Source of the DNA: an uncultured Erwinia sp.
Lineage (GTDB): Bacteria; Pseudomonadota; Gammaproteobacteria; Enterobacterales; Enterobacteriaceae
Assembly (NCBI GenBank): GCA_913775305.1
Contig: CAJYIY010000094.1
Span: 26,103 to 90,102, forward strand
Length of the DNA: 64,000 nt
Direction: 5' to 3'
The translations under genes and the position numbers were made by a program. Below, one piece after another: positions 49,168-59,342 of this stretch. Numbering within the stretch: position 1 is the stretch's first letter; each line of letters begins with the position of its first letter. The notes beneath the pieces are model-generated. The model saw nothing but the letters and a program-made list of their open reading frames with translations. It did not search any database and was not told the DNA's origin.

Positions 49168-50172
49168 ATGAAAATCATAGATAAACTGTCCGAAAAAGAC
49201 ATCACGCCGGAAAGCGTATTTCATACCCGTCGCCGAACGCTGTTAAAAACCTTAGGGATCAGCGCCGCAGCTCTCACCCTGCCCGTTGCAGCCAGAGCCG
49301 ATTTGCTTTCGTGGTTTAAAGGCAACGATCGTCCCAAGGCGCCGCCGGGAAAGCCGCTGGAATTCAGTCAACCCGCGCAGTATCAGGCGGATCTGCCACT
49401 CACTCCGGAAGATAAAGTCACAGGCTACAATAACTTCTACGAGTTCGGGCTGGATAAGGCCGATCCCGCTGCCAATGCGGGCACGCTGAAAACCAACGAC
49501 TGGAAAATCACCATCGACGGCGAAGTGGCAAAACCTCTGACTTTAGATATGGATGATATCTTTAGGCGCTTTCCACTGGAGCAGCGAATTTATCGCATGC
49601 GTTGCGTGGAGGCCTGGTCAATGGTGGTGCCGTGGATCGGTTTCGAGCTCGGTAAATTACTGAAGTTCGCGGAACCCACCAGCAATGCCCGCTATGTCGC
49701 CTTCCAGACGGTTTATGCTCCGGACGAAATGCCGGGTCAGCAGGATCGCTTTATCGGCGGCGGGCTGGATTATCCCTACGTGGAAGGATTACGGCTGGAT
49801 GAAGCCATGCACCCACTCACCCTGCTGACCACCGGCGTCTATGGCAAAGCCCTGCCGCCGCAAAACGGTGCGCCGATTCGCCTGACCGTACCGTGGAAAT
49901 ACGGCTTTAAGGGCATTAAATCGATAGTCAAAATCAGCCTGGTCAGAGATATGCCGCCTACGACCTGGAACCTGTTGGCCCCCAATGAATACGGTTTTTA
50001 TGCCAACGTGAATCCGCACGTTGATCATCCGCGCTGGTCGCAGGCCACCGAACGCGTGATTGGTTCAGGCGGTATTCTTGATGTTAAGCGCCAGCCTACG
50101 CTGCTGTATAACGGCTATGCAGAACAGGTGGCTTCGCTCTACCGTGGCCTTGATTTACGGAAAAATTTTTAA
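49168..50172 (+). CDS. msrP: Periplasmic methionine sulfoxide reductase catalytic subunit MsrP
   Basis: 334 residues, as in E. coli. A molybdopterin enzyme that repairs oxidised methionine in periplasmic proteins. Twin-arginine signal [19 protein letters not shown] (Arg21-23), so it is exported folded through Tat. The Mo ligand is Cys146 in MRCVEAWSM, the E. coli number. msrQ follows immediately (the next base after the stop). In E. coli the pair is elsewhere; this position between acuI and aroQ is known from other enterobacteria. Confidence 0.96.
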   Translation: MKIIDKLSEKDITPESVFHTRRRTLLKTLGISAAALTLPVAARADLLSWFKGNDRPKAPPGKPLEFSQPAQYQADLPLTPEDKVTGYNNFYEFGLDKADPAANAGTLKTNDWKITIDGEVAKPLTLDMDDIFRRFPLEQRIYRMRCVEAWSMVVPWIGFELGKLLKFAEPTSNARYVAFQTVYAPDEMPGQQDRFIGGGLDYPYVEGLRLDEAMHPLTLLTTGVYGKALPPQNGAPIRLTVPWKYGFKGIKSIVKISLVRDMPPTTWNLLAPNEYGFYANVNPHVDHPRWSQATERVIGSGGILDVKRQPTLLYNGYAEQVASLYRGLDLRKNF

Positions 50173-50778
50173 ATGATACGCCTGAATGCTAAACAAATTA
50201 CCATCCTGAAGGTTCTGCTACATCTTGCGGGTTTTCTGCCGCTGCTGTGGCTGCTGTTTGCCCTGAATCAGGGCGGGTTCAGTGCCGATCCGGCGAAGGA
50301 TATTCAGCATTTTACCGGCAGAATGGCGTTGAAATTTTTGCTGGCCAGTCTGGCCGTAACGCCGCTGGCCCGCTACGGCAAACAACCCTTGCTGATCCGC
50401 GTGCGCCGCCTGCTGGGCCTGTGGTGTTTCGCCTGGGCTACCCTGCATCTGCTCAGCTATTCGCTGTTGGAACTCGGTATTAACAATCTTGGCCTGCTGG
50501 GTTCGGAGCTGATTTCCCGCCCGTATCTGACGCTGGGAATGATCAGCTGGGTTATCCTGCTGCTGCTGGCCGCTACATCCTTTCAGAAAGCCCAGCGCCG
50601 ACTGGGAAAACGCTGGCAAACGCTGCACTACACTGTCTATCTGGTAGCCATACTGGCGCCTGTTCACTACCTCTGGTCGGTGAAGGTGCTTTCACCACAG
50701 CCGTGGATTTATGCGCTGGTTGCTGCGATCCTGCTGGCATTTCGCTATAAAACCTTCCGCAAGTGGTGGCCTAAGTGA
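50173..50778 (+). CDS. msrQ: Heme-binding membrane subunit MsrQ
   Basis: 201 residues. A ferric-reductase-like integral membrane protein that passes electrons from the quinone pool to MsrP. Six hydrophobic helices and conserved His residues ([32 protein letters not shown]) that bind heme. Its start directly abuts the msrP stop. Confidence 0.95.
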   Translation: MIRLNAKQITILKVLLHLAGFLPLLWLLFALNQGGFSADPAKDIQHFTGRMALKFLLASLAVTPLARYGKQPLLIRVRRLLGLWCFAWATLHLLSYSLLELGINNLGLLGSELISRPYLTLGMISWVILLLLAATSFQKAQRRLGKRWQTLHYTVYLVAILAPVHYLWSVKVLSPQPWIYALVAAILLAFRYKTFRKWWPK

Positions 50779-51024
50779 CGAGTTCATGCCCGCAGATGGC
50801 CTGTTCTTTTGGCATCAAAGGGGCAGTTTTCGGCGTGTTTCTCTCAGGGCGATGAATTATCTTCGCTGATAAGACCAGTATTTAGCTGCTAATTGCGTTG
50901 ATATCGTTATAATGCCCGGCTTCATTCGCCAGCCAGCATCAATTTTCACCTGAATGAGGTGACAAACCGGCTTTGGCGATGTATTTTGTGCGATGCCTCA
51001 ATTATCGCAGGAGATAGCAGCAAG

Positions 51025-51477
51025 ATGACGGATAAGTTTCATGTACTTCTTTTGAACGGTCCCAACCTTAATCTGCTGGGTACGCGTGAGCCGGAAAAAT
51101 ATGGCCACACGACGCTGGGCGAGATTGTCAGCGATCTGACGGCACAGGCCGCAGCACTGAATGTCGCTCTGAGCCATCTCCAGTCCAATGCGGAACATGC
51201 GTTGATTGATCGCATACATGAGGCAAAAGGCAATGTGGATTACATCGTCATTAATCCGGCGGCATTCACTCATACCAGCGTAGCACTGCGTGATGCGCTG
51301 CTGGCAGTCAGTATCCCGTTTATCGAAGTGCATCTGTCAAATGTGCATGCCCGCGAGCCTTTTCGCCATCATTCATATCTATCTGATATTTCTGCCGGCG
51401 TGATCTGTGGACTTGGCGTCGACGGTTATTCCTGGGCTTTACAGACAGCGGTAAAACGCCTGTCATCATCTAATTAA
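51025..51477 (+). CDS. aroQ: Type II 3-dehydroquinate dehydratase
   Basis: 150 residues. Third step of the shikimate pathway: 3-dehydroquinate to 3-dehydroshikimate. Family motifs: [17 protein letters not shown] with the catalytic Tyr, [17 protein letters not shown], and [21 protein letters not shown] with the catalytic His. The ATG at 51025 has AGGAG 12 bp upstream; the longer frame from 50959 lacks homology. It is followed by accB after 21 bp. Confidence 0.95.
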   Translation: MTDKFHVLLLNGPNLNLLGTREPEKYGHTTLGEIVSDLTAQAAALNVALSHLQSNAEHALIDRIHEAKGNVDYIVINPAAFTHTSVALRDALLAVSIPFIEVHLSNVHAREPFRHHSYLSDISAGVICGLGVDGYSWALQTAVKRLSSSN

Positions 51478-51498
51478 ACAGAGTACGGAACCACACTT

Positions 51499-51975
51499 AT
51501 GGATATTCGTAAGATTAAAAAACTGATCGAACTGGTTGAAGAATCAGGTATCGCTGAACTGGAAATCTCTGAAGGTGAAGAGTCAGTTCGCATCAGCCGT
51601 TCTCCGGCTAACGCTGGTTATCCAATGATGCAGCAGGCTTACGCTGCACCTATGATGCAGCAGCCTCAGCCAGCTCTGGCCGCCGCCGTTGCGCCTGCCA
51701 GCGCACCGGCGATGGAAGCACCAGCGGCAGCTGAGATCAGTGGCCACATCGTGCGCTCTCCAATGGTTGGTACGTTCTATCGTACCCCAAGCCCGGATGC
51801 AAAAGCCTTTATTGAAGTTGGCCAGAAAGTTAATGCTGGCGACACTCTGTGCATCGTTGAAGCGATGAAAATGATGAACCAGATCGAAGCCGATAAATCC
51901 GGCGTAGTAAAAGCGATCCTGGTCGAAAGCGGTCAGCCAGTTGAATTTGACGAGCCGCTGGTAGTCATCGAATAA
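51499..51975 (+). CDS. accB: Biotin carboxyl carrier protein of acetyl-CoA carboxylase
   Basis: 158 residues (E. coli 156). It carries CO2 on biotin between biotin carboxylase and the transferase. N-terminal helix-rich segment, an Ala/Pro linker (about 50-80), and the biotinyl domain with Lys124 in EAMKMMN. The thumb loop TPSPDAK is present. accC follows after 11 bp. Confidence 0.97.
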   Translation: MDIRKIKKLIELVEESGIAELEISEGEESVRISRSPANAGYPMMQQAYAAPMMQQPQPALAAAVAPASAPAMEAPAAAEISGHIVRSPMVGTFYRTPSPDAKAFIEVGQKVNAGDTLCIVEAMKMMNQIEADKSGVVKAILVESGQPVEFDEPLVVIE

Positions 51976-51986
51976 CGAGGCGAACC

Positions 51987-53336
51987 ATGCTTGATAAAAT
52001 TGTAATTGCAAACCGTGGTGAGATTGCGCTGCGTATCCTGCGTGCCTGTAAAGAGCTGGGCATCAAAACCGTTGCGGTGCACTCCACTGCGGATCGCGAC
52101 CTGAAGCACGTACTGCTGGCAGACGAAACCGTCTGTATTGGCCCGGCTCAGTCGGTAAAAAGCTATCTGAATATTCCGGCGCTGATCTCTGCGGCGGAAA
52201 TCACCGGCGCGGTAGCTATCCACCCAGGCTACGGCTTCCTGTCAGAGAACGCTGACTTCGCCGAGCAGGTTGAACGCTCTGGCTTTATCTTTATCGGGCC
52301 AAAAGCCGACACCATTCGCCTGATGGGCGATAAAGTGTCAGCCATCACCGCGATGAAAAAAGCCGGTGTGCCTACCGTACCCGGTTCTGACGGTCCACTG
52401 ACCGAGGACATGGATAAAAACCGTGCCTTTGCGAAACGCATTGGCTATCCGGTAATCATCAAGGCTTCGGGCGGCGGCGGCGGTCGCGGTATGCGCGTTG
52501 TGCGCAGCGACAAAGATCTGGAACAATCCATCAACATGACGAAAGCGGAAGCCAAAGCGGCTTTCAACAACGACATGGTGTACATGGAGAAATACCTGGA
52601 GAATCCGCGCCACATCGAAATTCAGGTACTGGCCGATGGTCAGGGCAACGCCATTTATCTGGCCGAGCGCGACTGTTCAATGCAGCGTCGCCACCAGAAA
52701 GTGGTGGAAGAAGCGCCAGCGCCAGGCATTACCGAAGAGCTGCGTCGTTATATCGGCGAGCGCTGTTCTAAAGCCTGTGTGGATATTGGCTATCGCGGTG
52801 CGGGTACTTTCGAGTTCCTGTTCGAAAACGGTGAGTTCTACTTTATTGAAATGAACACCCGTATTCAGGTTGAGCACCCGGTTACCGAGATGATTACCGG
52901 CGTAGACCTGATTAAAGAGCAGCTGCGTATCGCTGCCGGTCAGCCGCTGTCAATCAAACAGGAAGAAGTGATCGTTCGTGGCCATGCGGTAGAGTGCCGT
53001 ATCAATGCCGAAGATTCGAGCACCTTCCTGCCGAGCCCGGGTAAGATCACCCGCTTCCATGCGCCGGGTGGTTTTGGCGTGCGTTGGGAATCGCATATCT
53101 ACGCCGGTTACAGCGTGCCACCGTACTATGATTCGATGATTGGCAAGCTCATCACCTACGGTGAAACCCGTGATGTGGCTATCTCCCGCATGAAAAATGC
53201 GCTGGCGGAGCTGATTATCGACGGTATCAAAACCAACATCGAACTGCAGATGAAAATCATGTCAGACGAGAACTTCCAGCATGGTGGCACCAACATCCAC
53301 TATCTGGAGAAGAAACTCGGCCTGCAAGAGAAGTAA
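51987..53336 (+). CDS. accC: Biotin carboxylase subunit of acetyl-CoA carboxylase
   Basis: 449 residues, as in E. coli. ATP-grasp enzyme that carboxylates biotin on AccB, the committed step of fatty acid synthesis. Motifs: [14 protein letters not shown] at the N-terminus, the glycine-rich loop [29 protein letters not shown] for Mg-ATP binding and catalysis. Second gene of accBC; a hairpin follows 14 bp after the stop. Confidence 0.97.
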   Translation: MLDKIVIANRGEIALRILRACKELGIKTVAVHSTADRDLKHVLLADETVCIGPAQSVKSYLNIPALISAAEITGAVAIHPGYGFLSENADFAEQVERSGFIFIGPKADTIRLMGDKVSAITAMKKAGVPTVPGSDGPLTEDMDKNRAFAKRIGYPVIIKASGGGGGRGMRVVRSDKDLEQSINMTKAEAKAAFNNDMVYMEKYLENPRHIEIQVLADGQGNAIYLAERDCSMQRRHQKVVEEAPAPGITEELRRYIGERCSKACVDIGYRGAGTFEFLFENGEFYFIEMNTRIQVEHPVTEMITGVDLIKEQLRIAAGQPLSIKQEEVIVRGHAVECRINAEDSSTFLPSPGKITRFHAPGGFGVRWESHIYAGYSVPPYYDSMIGKLITYGETRDVAISRMKNALAELIIDGIKTNIELQMKIMSDENFQHGGTNIHYLEKKLGLQEK

Positions 53337-53349
53337 TCCTGCCTGCTCG

Positions 53350-53371
53350 TGGGCCTGCATCGTCAGGCCCA
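53350..53371 (+). terminator. Weak terminator after accC
   Basis: TGGGCCTG (53350-53357) and CAGGCCCA (53364-53371) with a 6-base loop, followed by TTCTCCTTC, a poor T-run. Confidence 0.5.
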
Positions 53372-53476
53372 TTCTCCTTCCCCGTAAGTCACTTCGAAAG
53401 GTATTGCCGGGTCATGAGCTTTAACGCTGCTATCCCTGCATGAAAGAACCTTTGCCGTCACTCTGAGGAGATACGG

Positions 53477-53719
53477 ATGGATACGCGTTTTCTACAGGCA
53501 AATAAAGAAGCACGCTGGTCGTTCTGGTTGGCGGTAGCTTATCTTGCCTGCTGGGTGCTGACTGCCTGGCTGTGGGACGACAGGCCCGGCATAACAGGAT
53601 TACCACACTGGTTTGAACTCTCCTGCCTGCTGGTGCCCGGCCTGTTTATATTTCTTTGCTGGCTGATGGTTCGCGTGATTTTTCGCGATATCCCCCTGGA
53701 GCATGATAGTGAAGCTTGA
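53477..53719 (+). CDS. yhdT: Small membrane protein YhdT
   Basis: 80 residues, as in E. coli. DUF997 family: two hydrophobic helices (about 14-35 and 48-69) and the terminal FRDIPLE motif. Such proteins are always found next to SSS-family transporters such as PanF, overlapping them as here, and may be accessory subunits. TGAGGAG precedes the ATG. Confidence 0.9.
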   Translation: MDTRFLQANKEARWSFWLAVAYLACWVLTAWLWDDRPGITGLPHWFELSCLLVPGLFIFLCWLMVRVIFRDIPLEHDSEA

Positions 53720-55163
53720 GATCATTTTACCGCTGATTGGCTACTTGCTGCTGGTTGCCGGTCTGTCGGTATTTGCTGTGCGCAAGCGCCGCGAAGGAAG
53801 CTTCCTGACCGAGTATTTCCTCGGTAGCCGTTCGATGGGCGGCTTTGTACTGGCGATGACCCTGACCACGACCTATATCAGCGCCAGTTCGTTTATCGGT
53901 GGCCCCGGTGCCGCCTATAAGTACGGCTTAGGCTGGGTGCTGTTGTCAATGGTGCAGGTCCCCGCCGTCTGGCTGGCGTTAGGCGTACTGGGGAAAAAAT
54001 TTGCCATTCTTGCCCGTCGCTATAACGCCGTTACGCTCAACGATATGCTCTATGCACGCTACCGCAGCCCGCTGCTGGTCTGGCTGGCAAGCCTCAGTCT
54101 GCTGGTTGCCTTTATTGGTGCAATGACGGTGCAGTTTATCGGCGGCGCACGGCTGCTGGAGACGGCCGCGGGTATTCCTTACGATACCGGGCTGCTGATT
54201 TTCGGTGGCAGCATTGCGCTTTATACCGCCTTTGGTGGCTTCCGCGCCAGCGTTCTTAACGATGCCATGCAGGGTCTGGTCATGCTGCTGGGAACGTTTC
54301 TGTTGCTTTTCGCTGTGATCCACGCGGCAGGCGGCATGCACAGCGCCGTTGCCCGGCTTGAAGAGATTGATCCACGGCTGATTACCCCCTCCGGTGTGGA
54401 TAACATGCTGACGCCGACTTTCCTCGCCTCTTTTTCGGTGCTGGTTTGCTTTGGGGTGATTGGACTGCCGCATACCGCCGTGCGCTGTATCTCCTATAAA
54501 GACAGCAAGGCGGTTCACAGGGGGATCGTCCTCGGCACCATCGTGGTCGCCGTGCTGATGCTCGGTATGCATCTGGCCGGTGCCCTGGGTCGCGCCGTGT
54601 TGCCGGATCTGGCAATCCCCGATCGGGTGATCCCAACGCTGATGATCCAGGTACTGCCGCCGCTGGCGGCGGGGATTTTTCTTGCCGCGCCCATGGCGGC
54701 GATCATGTCAACGATCAATGCCCAGCTGCTACAATCATCGGCAACGATCGTGAAAGATCTCTACCTGCGTGCACGGCCTGAGCACATGGCGAACGAGCGC
54801 CTGCTGAAACGCTTTTCCAGCCTGGTGACGCTGGTGCTGGGCCTGCTGCTGCTGCTGGCGGCTTGGAACCCACCCGATATGATTATCTGGCTGAATCTGC
54901 TGGCCTTCGGAGGGCTTGAAGCCGTTTTCCTCTGGCCGCTGGTGCTGGGACTGTACTGGGAAAAGGCGAATGCCGCTGGCGCACTGAGCAGTATGATCAC
55001 CGGTGCCGCATGCTACACACTGCTGGCCAGCCTGCAGATTGAACCGATGGGTTTTCACCCCATTGTCCCCGCGCTGCTGCTCAGCCTGCTGGCCTTTATT
55101 ACCGGTAACCATTTTGGTCACTCTGCCGTTGAAGCGCAGAAGACCTCCACCCTGTTTGAATAA
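53709..55163 (+). CDS. panF: Sodium/pantothenate symporter PanF
   Basis: 484 residues from the GTG at 53709 (E. coli 483). Sodium-solute symporter family with about 13 membrane segments; it takes up pantothenate, the CoA precursor. Recognisable: [16 protein letters not shown] [37 protein letters not shown], and [25 protein letters not shown] at 53698-53701 lies 7 bases before the GTG but only 1 base before an ATG at 53703, so the GTG is preferred; it matches MQLEVILPL of E. coli. Overlaps yhdT by 11 bp. Confidence 0.93.
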   Translation: MKLEIILPLIGYLLLVAGLSVFAVRKRREGSFLTEYFLGSRSMGGFVLAMTLTTTYISASSFIGGPGAAYKYGLGWVLLSMVQVPAVWLALGVLGKKFAILARRYNAVTLNDMLYARYRSPLLVWLASLSLLVAFIGAMTVQFIGGARLLETAAGIPYDTGLLIFGGSIALYTAFGGFRASVLNDAMQGLVMLLGTFLLLFAVIHAAGGMHSAVARLEEIDPRLITPSGVDNMLTPTFLASFSVLVCFGVIGLPHTAVRCISYKDSKAVHRGIVLGTIVVAVLMLGMHLAGALGRAVLPDLAIPDRVIPTLMIQVLPPLAAGIFLAAPMAAIMSTINAQLLQSSATIVKDLYLRARPEHMANERLLKRFSSLVTLVLGLLLLLAAWNPPDMIIWLNLLAFGGLEAVFLWPLVLGLYWEKANAAGALSSMITGAACYTLLASLQIEPMGFHPIVPALLLSLLAFITGNHFGHSAVEAQKTSTLFE

Positions 55164-55173
55164 GAGAATGACT

Positions 55174-56055
55174 ATGCCCTGGATACAGATGAAAATTAAT
55201 ACGACCGGTGCTCAGGCTGAAGAGTTGGGTGACGCACTGATTGAAAACGGCGCAGTATCGGTGACCTTCCAGGATACGCACGATAATCCGGTTTTCGAAC
55301 CGCTGCCTGGCGAAACCCGTCTGTGGGGCGACACCGATGTGATTGGCCTGTTTGATGCTGAAACCGAGATGCCGGACGTTATCGCAGGCCTTGAACAACA
55401 CCCGCTGCTGGGATCGGGCTTTCGCCATAAGATCGAACAGATCGAAGACAAAGACTGGGAGCGCGAGTGGATGGCTAACTTCCACCCGATGCAGTTTGGC
55501 CAGCGTCTGTGGATTTGCCCAAGCTGGCGTGATGTGCCTGACCCTGAAGCAGTAAACGTGATGCTCGATCCGGGCCTGGCCTTTGGCACGGGGACCCATC
55601 CTACGACCGCACTCTGTCTCGCCTGGCTTGATGGACTGGATTTGACGGGCAAAACGGTGATCGATTTCGGCTGCGGCTCCGGTATTCTGGCCATTGCGGC
55701 ACTCAAGCTGGGTGCCGCACAGGCGATCGGCATTGACATCGACCCTCAGGCCATTCAGGCAAGCCGCGATAACGCAGAGCGTAACGGCGTTGCTGACCGT
55801 CTGTCGCTTTACCTGCCTCATCAGCAGCCCAACGATCTCAGCGCCGATGTGGTGGTCGCCAATATCCTTGCTGGCCCGCTACGTGAACTGGCACCGCTGA
55901 TTAGCGTGTTGCCAAAAAGCGGCGGCCATTTGGGGCTTTCCGGCGTGCTGGCGAGCCAGGCAGAAAGCGTCTGCGAAGCCTACACAGATACGTTCACGCT
56001 CGACCCGGTTGCCGAGAAAGAGGAGTGGTGTCGCATCACCGGCATCCGTCGCTAA
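55174..56055 (+). CDS. prmA: Ribosomal protein L11 methyltransferase
   Basis: 293 residues, as in E. coli. It trimethylates L11 at several amino groups with S-adenosylmethionine. N-terminal L11-recognition domain (1-55), linker helix, then the methyltransferase with [20 protein letters not shown] and NILAGPL. The ATG at 55174 ([12 protein letters not shown]) is the conserved start; earlier starts run into panF. Hairpin downstream. Confidence 0.96.
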   Translation: MPWIQMKINTTGAQAEELGDALIENGAVSVTFQDTHDNPVFEPLPGETRLWGDTDVIGLFDAETEMPDVIAGLEQHPLLGSGFRHKIEQIEDKDWEREWMANFHPMQFGQRLWICPSWRDVPDPEAVNVMLDPGLAFGTGTHPTTALCLAWLDGLDLTGKTVIDFGCGSGILAIAALKLGAAQAIGIDIDPQAIQASRDNAERNGVADRLSLYLPHQQPNDLSADVVVANILAGPLRELAPLISVLPKSGGHLGLSGVLASQAESVCEAYTDTFTLDPVAEKEEWCRITGIRR

Positions 56056-56060
56056 AATTT

Positions 56061-56096
56061 CGCTGGCACAGGTCATTAGCACTGTGCCAGCGCTTT
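56061..56096 (+). terminator. Hairpin terminator after prmA
   Basis: CGCTGGCACAG (56061-56071) and CTGTGCCAGCG (56082-56092) with a 10-base loop, then CTTTCC. The strong stem makes up for a short T-run. Confidence 0.7.
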
Positions 56097-56097
56097 C

Positions 56098-56330
56098 CTT
56101 GCGTCACATGTGCCAAATAACATCCAATCTGACGTGAAAAATGTTGTTATATTGGTCACAAAAAAAGAAAAATCTTTGTATACAATTTCAGCATATTTTT
56201 TTAATTCATTGTTTTATATGAACTAAATTAAATTAGACTGTCGGCACTACGTTCGCCACGGGCCGCAAGTGATGGATTGTTCAAAGTTTGGCCTTTCATC
56301 TTCCTGAAAAAATGCGTAATATACGCCGCC
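56098..56330 (+). promoter_or_regulatory. dusB-fis promoter region
   Basis: The stretch between prmA and dusB is strongly AT-rich at 56150-56240 and then holds a promoter: TTTCAT (56294-56299), 17 bp, TAATAT (56317-56322), followed by the GC-rich ACGCCGCC. This copies the E. coli fis promoter, whose GC-rich discriminator gives stringent and growth-rate control. Fis sites upstream are likely but too degenerate to call by eye. Confidence 0.8.
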
Positions 56331-56360
56331 TTGCGGACACACTATGGTCACTTTTTTTTC

Positions 56361-57326
56361 ATGCGCATAGGAAATCACCAGCTTCGTAATCGATTGATTG
56401 CAGCCCCGATGGCCGGGATCACCGACAGGCCGTTCAGGACCCTTTGCTATTCAATGGGCGCTGGAATGACCGTATCCGAGATGTTGTCGTCTAACCCTGA
56501 AGTCTGGGCCAGCGATAAATCGCGGTTGCGTATGGTACACAGTGATGAGCCAGGTATTCGTACCGTGCAAATTGCAGGTTGTGACCCGGAAGAGATGGCA
56601 CAAGCCGCACGCATCAATGCTGCATCAGGTGCGCAGGTAATTGACATCAACATGGGATGTCCGGCTAAAAAAGTGAATCGGAAAATGGCAGGTTCGGCAC
56701 TGCTGCAGCACCCTGAGCTGGTGAAGTCTATCCTCTCGGCGGTGGTCAATGCAGTTGACGTACCGGTTACGTTAAAGATTCGCACCGGTTGGGACAGCGA
56801 CAACCGCAACTGCGTAGAGATTGCCCAATTGGCTGAGCGCTGCGGTATTCAGGCCCTGACAATTCATGGACGCACACGCGCTTGTTTGTTCAACGGCGAA
56901 GCTGAGTACGACAGCATTCGGACAGTTAAGCAGAACGTATCCATTCCGATTATCGCGAATGGAGACATTACTGACCCGCACAAAGCCAGAGCTGTGCTTG
57001 ACTATACGGGGGCTGATGCCCTGATGATAGGACGGGCAGCTCAGGGAAGACCGTGGATCTTCCGGGAAATCCAGCATTATCTGGACACTGGGGAGCTGCT
57101 GGCACCAATGCCACTAGCTGAGGTAAAGCGCTTGCTTATCGAGCACTTACGGGAACTGCACGACTTTTATGGTCACCGCAAAGGATACCGTATTGCCCGA
57201 AAGCACGTCTCCTGGTATCTCCAGGAGCATGCCCCAAACGACCAGTTTCGGCGCACATTCAACGCCATAGAGGATGCCAGCGTACAGCTGGAGGCATTGG
57301 AGGCATACTTCGAAAATCTTGCGTAA
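56361..57326 (+). CDS. dusB: tRNA-dihydrouridine synthase B
   Basis: 321 residues, as in E. coli. An FMN enzyme that reduces uridine-17 of tRNA. TIM barrel with [15 protein letters not shown], catalytic Cys100 in [12 protein letters not shown], and [16 protein letters not shown]-terminal helical tRNA-binding domain ending in LEAYFENLA. The ATG at 56361 ([12 protein letters not shown]) matches E. coli and follows the promoter; the upstream frame from 56277 precedes the transcription start. It leads the dusB-fis operon. Confidence 0.96.
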   Translation: MRIGNHQLRNRLIAAPMAGITDRPFRTLCYSMGAGMTVSEMLSSNPEVWASDKSRLRMVHSDEPGIRTVQIAGCDPEEMAQAARINAASGAQVIDINMGCPAKKVNRKMAGSALLQHPELVKSILSAVVNAVDVPVTLKIRTGWDSDNRNCVEIAQLAERCGIQALTIHGRTRACLFNGEAEYDSIRTVKQNVSIPIIANGDITDPHKARAVLDYTGADALMIGRAAQGRPWIFREIQHYLDTGELLAPMPLAEVKRLLIEHLRELHDFYGHRKGYRIARKHVSWYLQEHAPNDQFRRTFNAIEDASVQLEALEAYFENLA

Positions 57327-57351
57327 TTAGAAATAAAGAGCTGACAGAACT

Positions 57352-57648
57352 ATGTTCGAACAACGCGTAAATTCTGACGTACTGACCGTATCTACCGTAA
57401 ACTCACAGGATCAGGTGACCCAAAAGCCACTGCGTGATTCGGTCAAGCAGGCACTGAAGAACTATTTTGCTCAACTGAATGGTCAGGATGTGAATGATCT
57501 GTATGAGCTGGTACTGGCTGAAGTAGAACAGCCTCTGTTGGACATGGTGATGCAATACACCCGTGGCAACCAGACCCGTGCAGCCCTGATGATGGGTATC
57601 AACCGCGGAACACTGCGTAAGAAACTGAAAAAATACGGCATGAACTGA
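57352..57648 (+). CDS. fis: Nucleoid-associated DNA-binding protein Fis
   Basis: 98 residues, sequence practically identical to E. coli Fis. A growth-phase-dependent DNA bender that activates rRNA promoters and organises the nucleoid. N-terminal beta-hairpin arm (about 11-26), four helices, and the helix-turn-helix [20 protein letters not shown] at the C-terminus. 25 bp after dusB; terminator downstream. Confidence 0.98.
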
Positions 57649-57671
57649 TACTCATCAGTGACGTGTTTGAT

Positions 57672-57706
57672 AAAAGGCGCTCCCCGGCACGGGAAGCGCC
57701 TTTTTT
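57672..57706 (+). terminator. Terminator of dusB-fis
   Basis: AAGGCGCTCCC pairs with GGG(A)AGCGCCTT around a short loop, followed by six T (57701-57706). Confidence 0.9.
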
Positions 57707-58087
57707 AATGGCTTGATGTACCCGTGCACACGTTATATCAGGCCGAAGGAAGAGAGGAAATCAGGCGGTTCGATTTTCGTCGATCATTCAGAGACTCAGC
57801 GCCGACAGTGTCCGTTATTAAAATTCTTCACAGAATATTCAGCTAACCCCTTCCTGTATGACCTGTAACCTGTGTACACTCAGCGCCAATGGAAATGCCT
57901 TCGCAGGCCCGCCGCCCTCACCTACCTGACCGCAGTGCGTAATGCCCCACGAATGTAAAGTTTTTGCCGGTTACGGATCCCGGTTAAACCAACTGCCGGA
58001 TTGGGTGTCTGAGTTAATGTACCGCAGCCGTCCAATTTTTAATGCAATACAGACCCACCCCTTCTCTTTAACGCTATACGAGTAATT
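57707..58087. other. fis-lpxP intergenic region
   Basis: 381 bp without a gene. E. coli has yhdJ, yhdU and acrSEF in this interval; I see no remnant of them. The right part must hold the lpxP promoter and 5' leader, which is long in cold-induced genes, but no element stands out. Confidence 0.55.
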
Positions 58088-59008
58088 ATGAAGCATTCAC
58101 CTAAGTTCCAGAGTGGCTACCTGCACCCTCGATACTGGCTTACCTGGTTTGGCGTCAGCGTATTGTTCCTGCTGGTCCAGCTGCCCTATCCACTCTTACA
58201 CCGACTTGGCGTCTGGATGGGGCGCACTTCAATGCGCTTTATGAAGCGCCGTGTTTCCATCGCCCGCCGTAACCTGGAACTCTGTTTTCCGCTTATGGAT
58301 GAGGAGCAGCTGGAACGCCGTATCGTCGGAAACTTTGAATCCCTTGGGATGGGGCTGATAGAAACCGGAATGGCCTGGTTCTGGTCAGACAGCCGCGTTA
58401 AGCGCTGGTTCAACGTCAACGGCCTGCATAATATTCAGGCAGCACAGCGCGATGGTCGTGGTGCCTTGGTGATTGGCGTTCACTTCATGTCGCTTGAGCT
58501 GGGCGGCCGGGCTATGGGTCTGTGTCAGCCAATGATGGCGATGTATCGTCCGCACAATAACAAACTGATGGAATGGGTACAGACCAAAGGACGTATGCGC
58601 TCTAACAAAGCGATGATAAACCGCCGCGATTTACGAGGCATGGTTCAGGCCCTTAAACAGGGTGAAGCCGTCTGGTTTGCCCCTGACCAGGATTACGGCC
58701 CGAAAGGCAGCGTGTTTGCACCGCTGTTCGCTGTACCTCAAGCCGCCACAACCAGCGGTACATGGATGCTGGCGCGGATGGCAAAACCAGCGATGGTAAC
58801 CGTGGTGCTTATCCGCAAAGAAGATGGCAGCGGCTATGAGCTGGTCATTCAGCCGGAGCTGAAAGATTATCCGATCGATGATGAACAACAGGCTGCAGCC
58901 TATATGAACCGGGTGATTGAGCGTGAAATTATGCGCGCGCCGAACCAGTATATGTGGCTGCATCGCCGCTTCAAAACTCGCCCGGCAGGGGCAACCTCGC
59001 TTTACTGA
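58088..59008 (+). CDS. lpxP: Lipid A palmitoleoyltransferase LpxP (LpxL/LpxP family)
   Basis: 306 residues, as in E. coli LpxP. It adds a secondary acyl chain (palmitoleate at low temperature) to Kdo2-lipid IVA at the inner membrane. N-terminal membrane segment (about 18-36), the catalytic H-x4-E motif His132-Glu137 in VHFMSLELGG, and MRSNKAMINRRDLRG, VWFAPDQDYG. Details such as ESLGMGLIETGMAWFWSDSRV favour LpxP over LpxL, but they are close relatives. In E. coli lpxP lies elsewhere. The single gene is flanked by its own terminator. Confidence 0.88.
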   Translation: MKHSPKFQSGYLHPRYWLTWFGVSVLFLLVQLPYPLLHRLGVWMGRTSMRFMKRRVSIARRNLELCFPLMDEEQLERRIVGNFESLGMGLIETGMAWFWSDSRVKRWFNVNGLHNIQAAQRDGRGALVIGVHFMSLELGGRAMGLCQPMMAMYRPHNNKLMEWVQTKGRMRSNKAMINRRDLRGMVQALKQGEAVWFAPDQDYGPKGSVFAPLFAVPQAATTSGTWMLARMAKPAMVTVVLIRKEDGSGYELVIQPELKDYPIDDEQQAAAYMNRVIEREIMRAPNQYMWLHRRFKTRPAGATSLY

Positions 59009-59024
59009 TAACCCGCCTTAAACC

Positions 59025-59054
59025 TTAAAGCCAGCGTATCCACGCTGGCTTTAA
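59025..59054. terminator. Terminator after lpxP
   Basis: TTAAAGCCAGCGT (59025-59037) and ACGCTGGCTTTAA (59042-59054) are perfect 13-bp arms with a 4-base loop; A and T at the ends make it possible for both directions. Confidence 0.8.
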
Positions 59055-59123
59055 TCATTCTGCCTACACAAAACTTACAGAATTGATATCTCCCTCACAC
59101 TGCTTTCACATAGTGAAACTATT

Positions 59124-59169
59124 TGCACCAACTGTGACCATACCATCTATTTTTGCCCCTCTGCGGTGC
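59124..59169 (+). promoter_or_regulatory. Candidate NtrC half-sites upstream of aapJ
   Basis: TGCACCAA (59124-59131) and TGCGGTGC (59162-59169) resemble the two halves of the NtrC consensus. Relative to the sigma-54 start predicted at about 59271 they lie near -143 and -105, where NtrC enhancers often sit. Neither is a complete dyad. Confidence 0.35.
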
Positions 59170-59244
59170 GCGATATTAATTAAACTTTCGAATCACTTCT
59201 AATTATTAATAAAGCTTTCCAGGGAATTCAGAGCAATGCAAACC

Positions 59245-59260
59245 TGGCACTCCCTTTGCA
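59245..59260 (+). promoter_or_regulatory. Sigma-54 promoter of the aap operon
   Basis: TGGCAC-TCCCT-TTGCA is a full match to the -24/-12 consensus, with GG and GC separated by the required 10 bp. Transcription would start at about 59271, giving a 70-nt leader to aapJ. It implies RpoN-dependent nitrogen-controlled expression. Confidence 0.88.
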
Positions 59261-59342
59261 ATGCTGTGAATAGCCAGACAGGCAAACGCACCACTGCGTG
59301 CGTTAAAACATAACAATATGATCCCGCCACACAGGATGCTTT

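Noticed and set aside
53979..54572. 197-codon open frame on the - strand within panF
   Set aside because: Antisense shadow of a hydrophobic-protein gene; the translation is His/Gln/Asn-rich, as expected of such shadows.
55099..55821. 240-codon open frame on the - strand within prmA
   Set aside because: Antisense to a fully conserved prmA with the E. coli length; no ribosome binding site.
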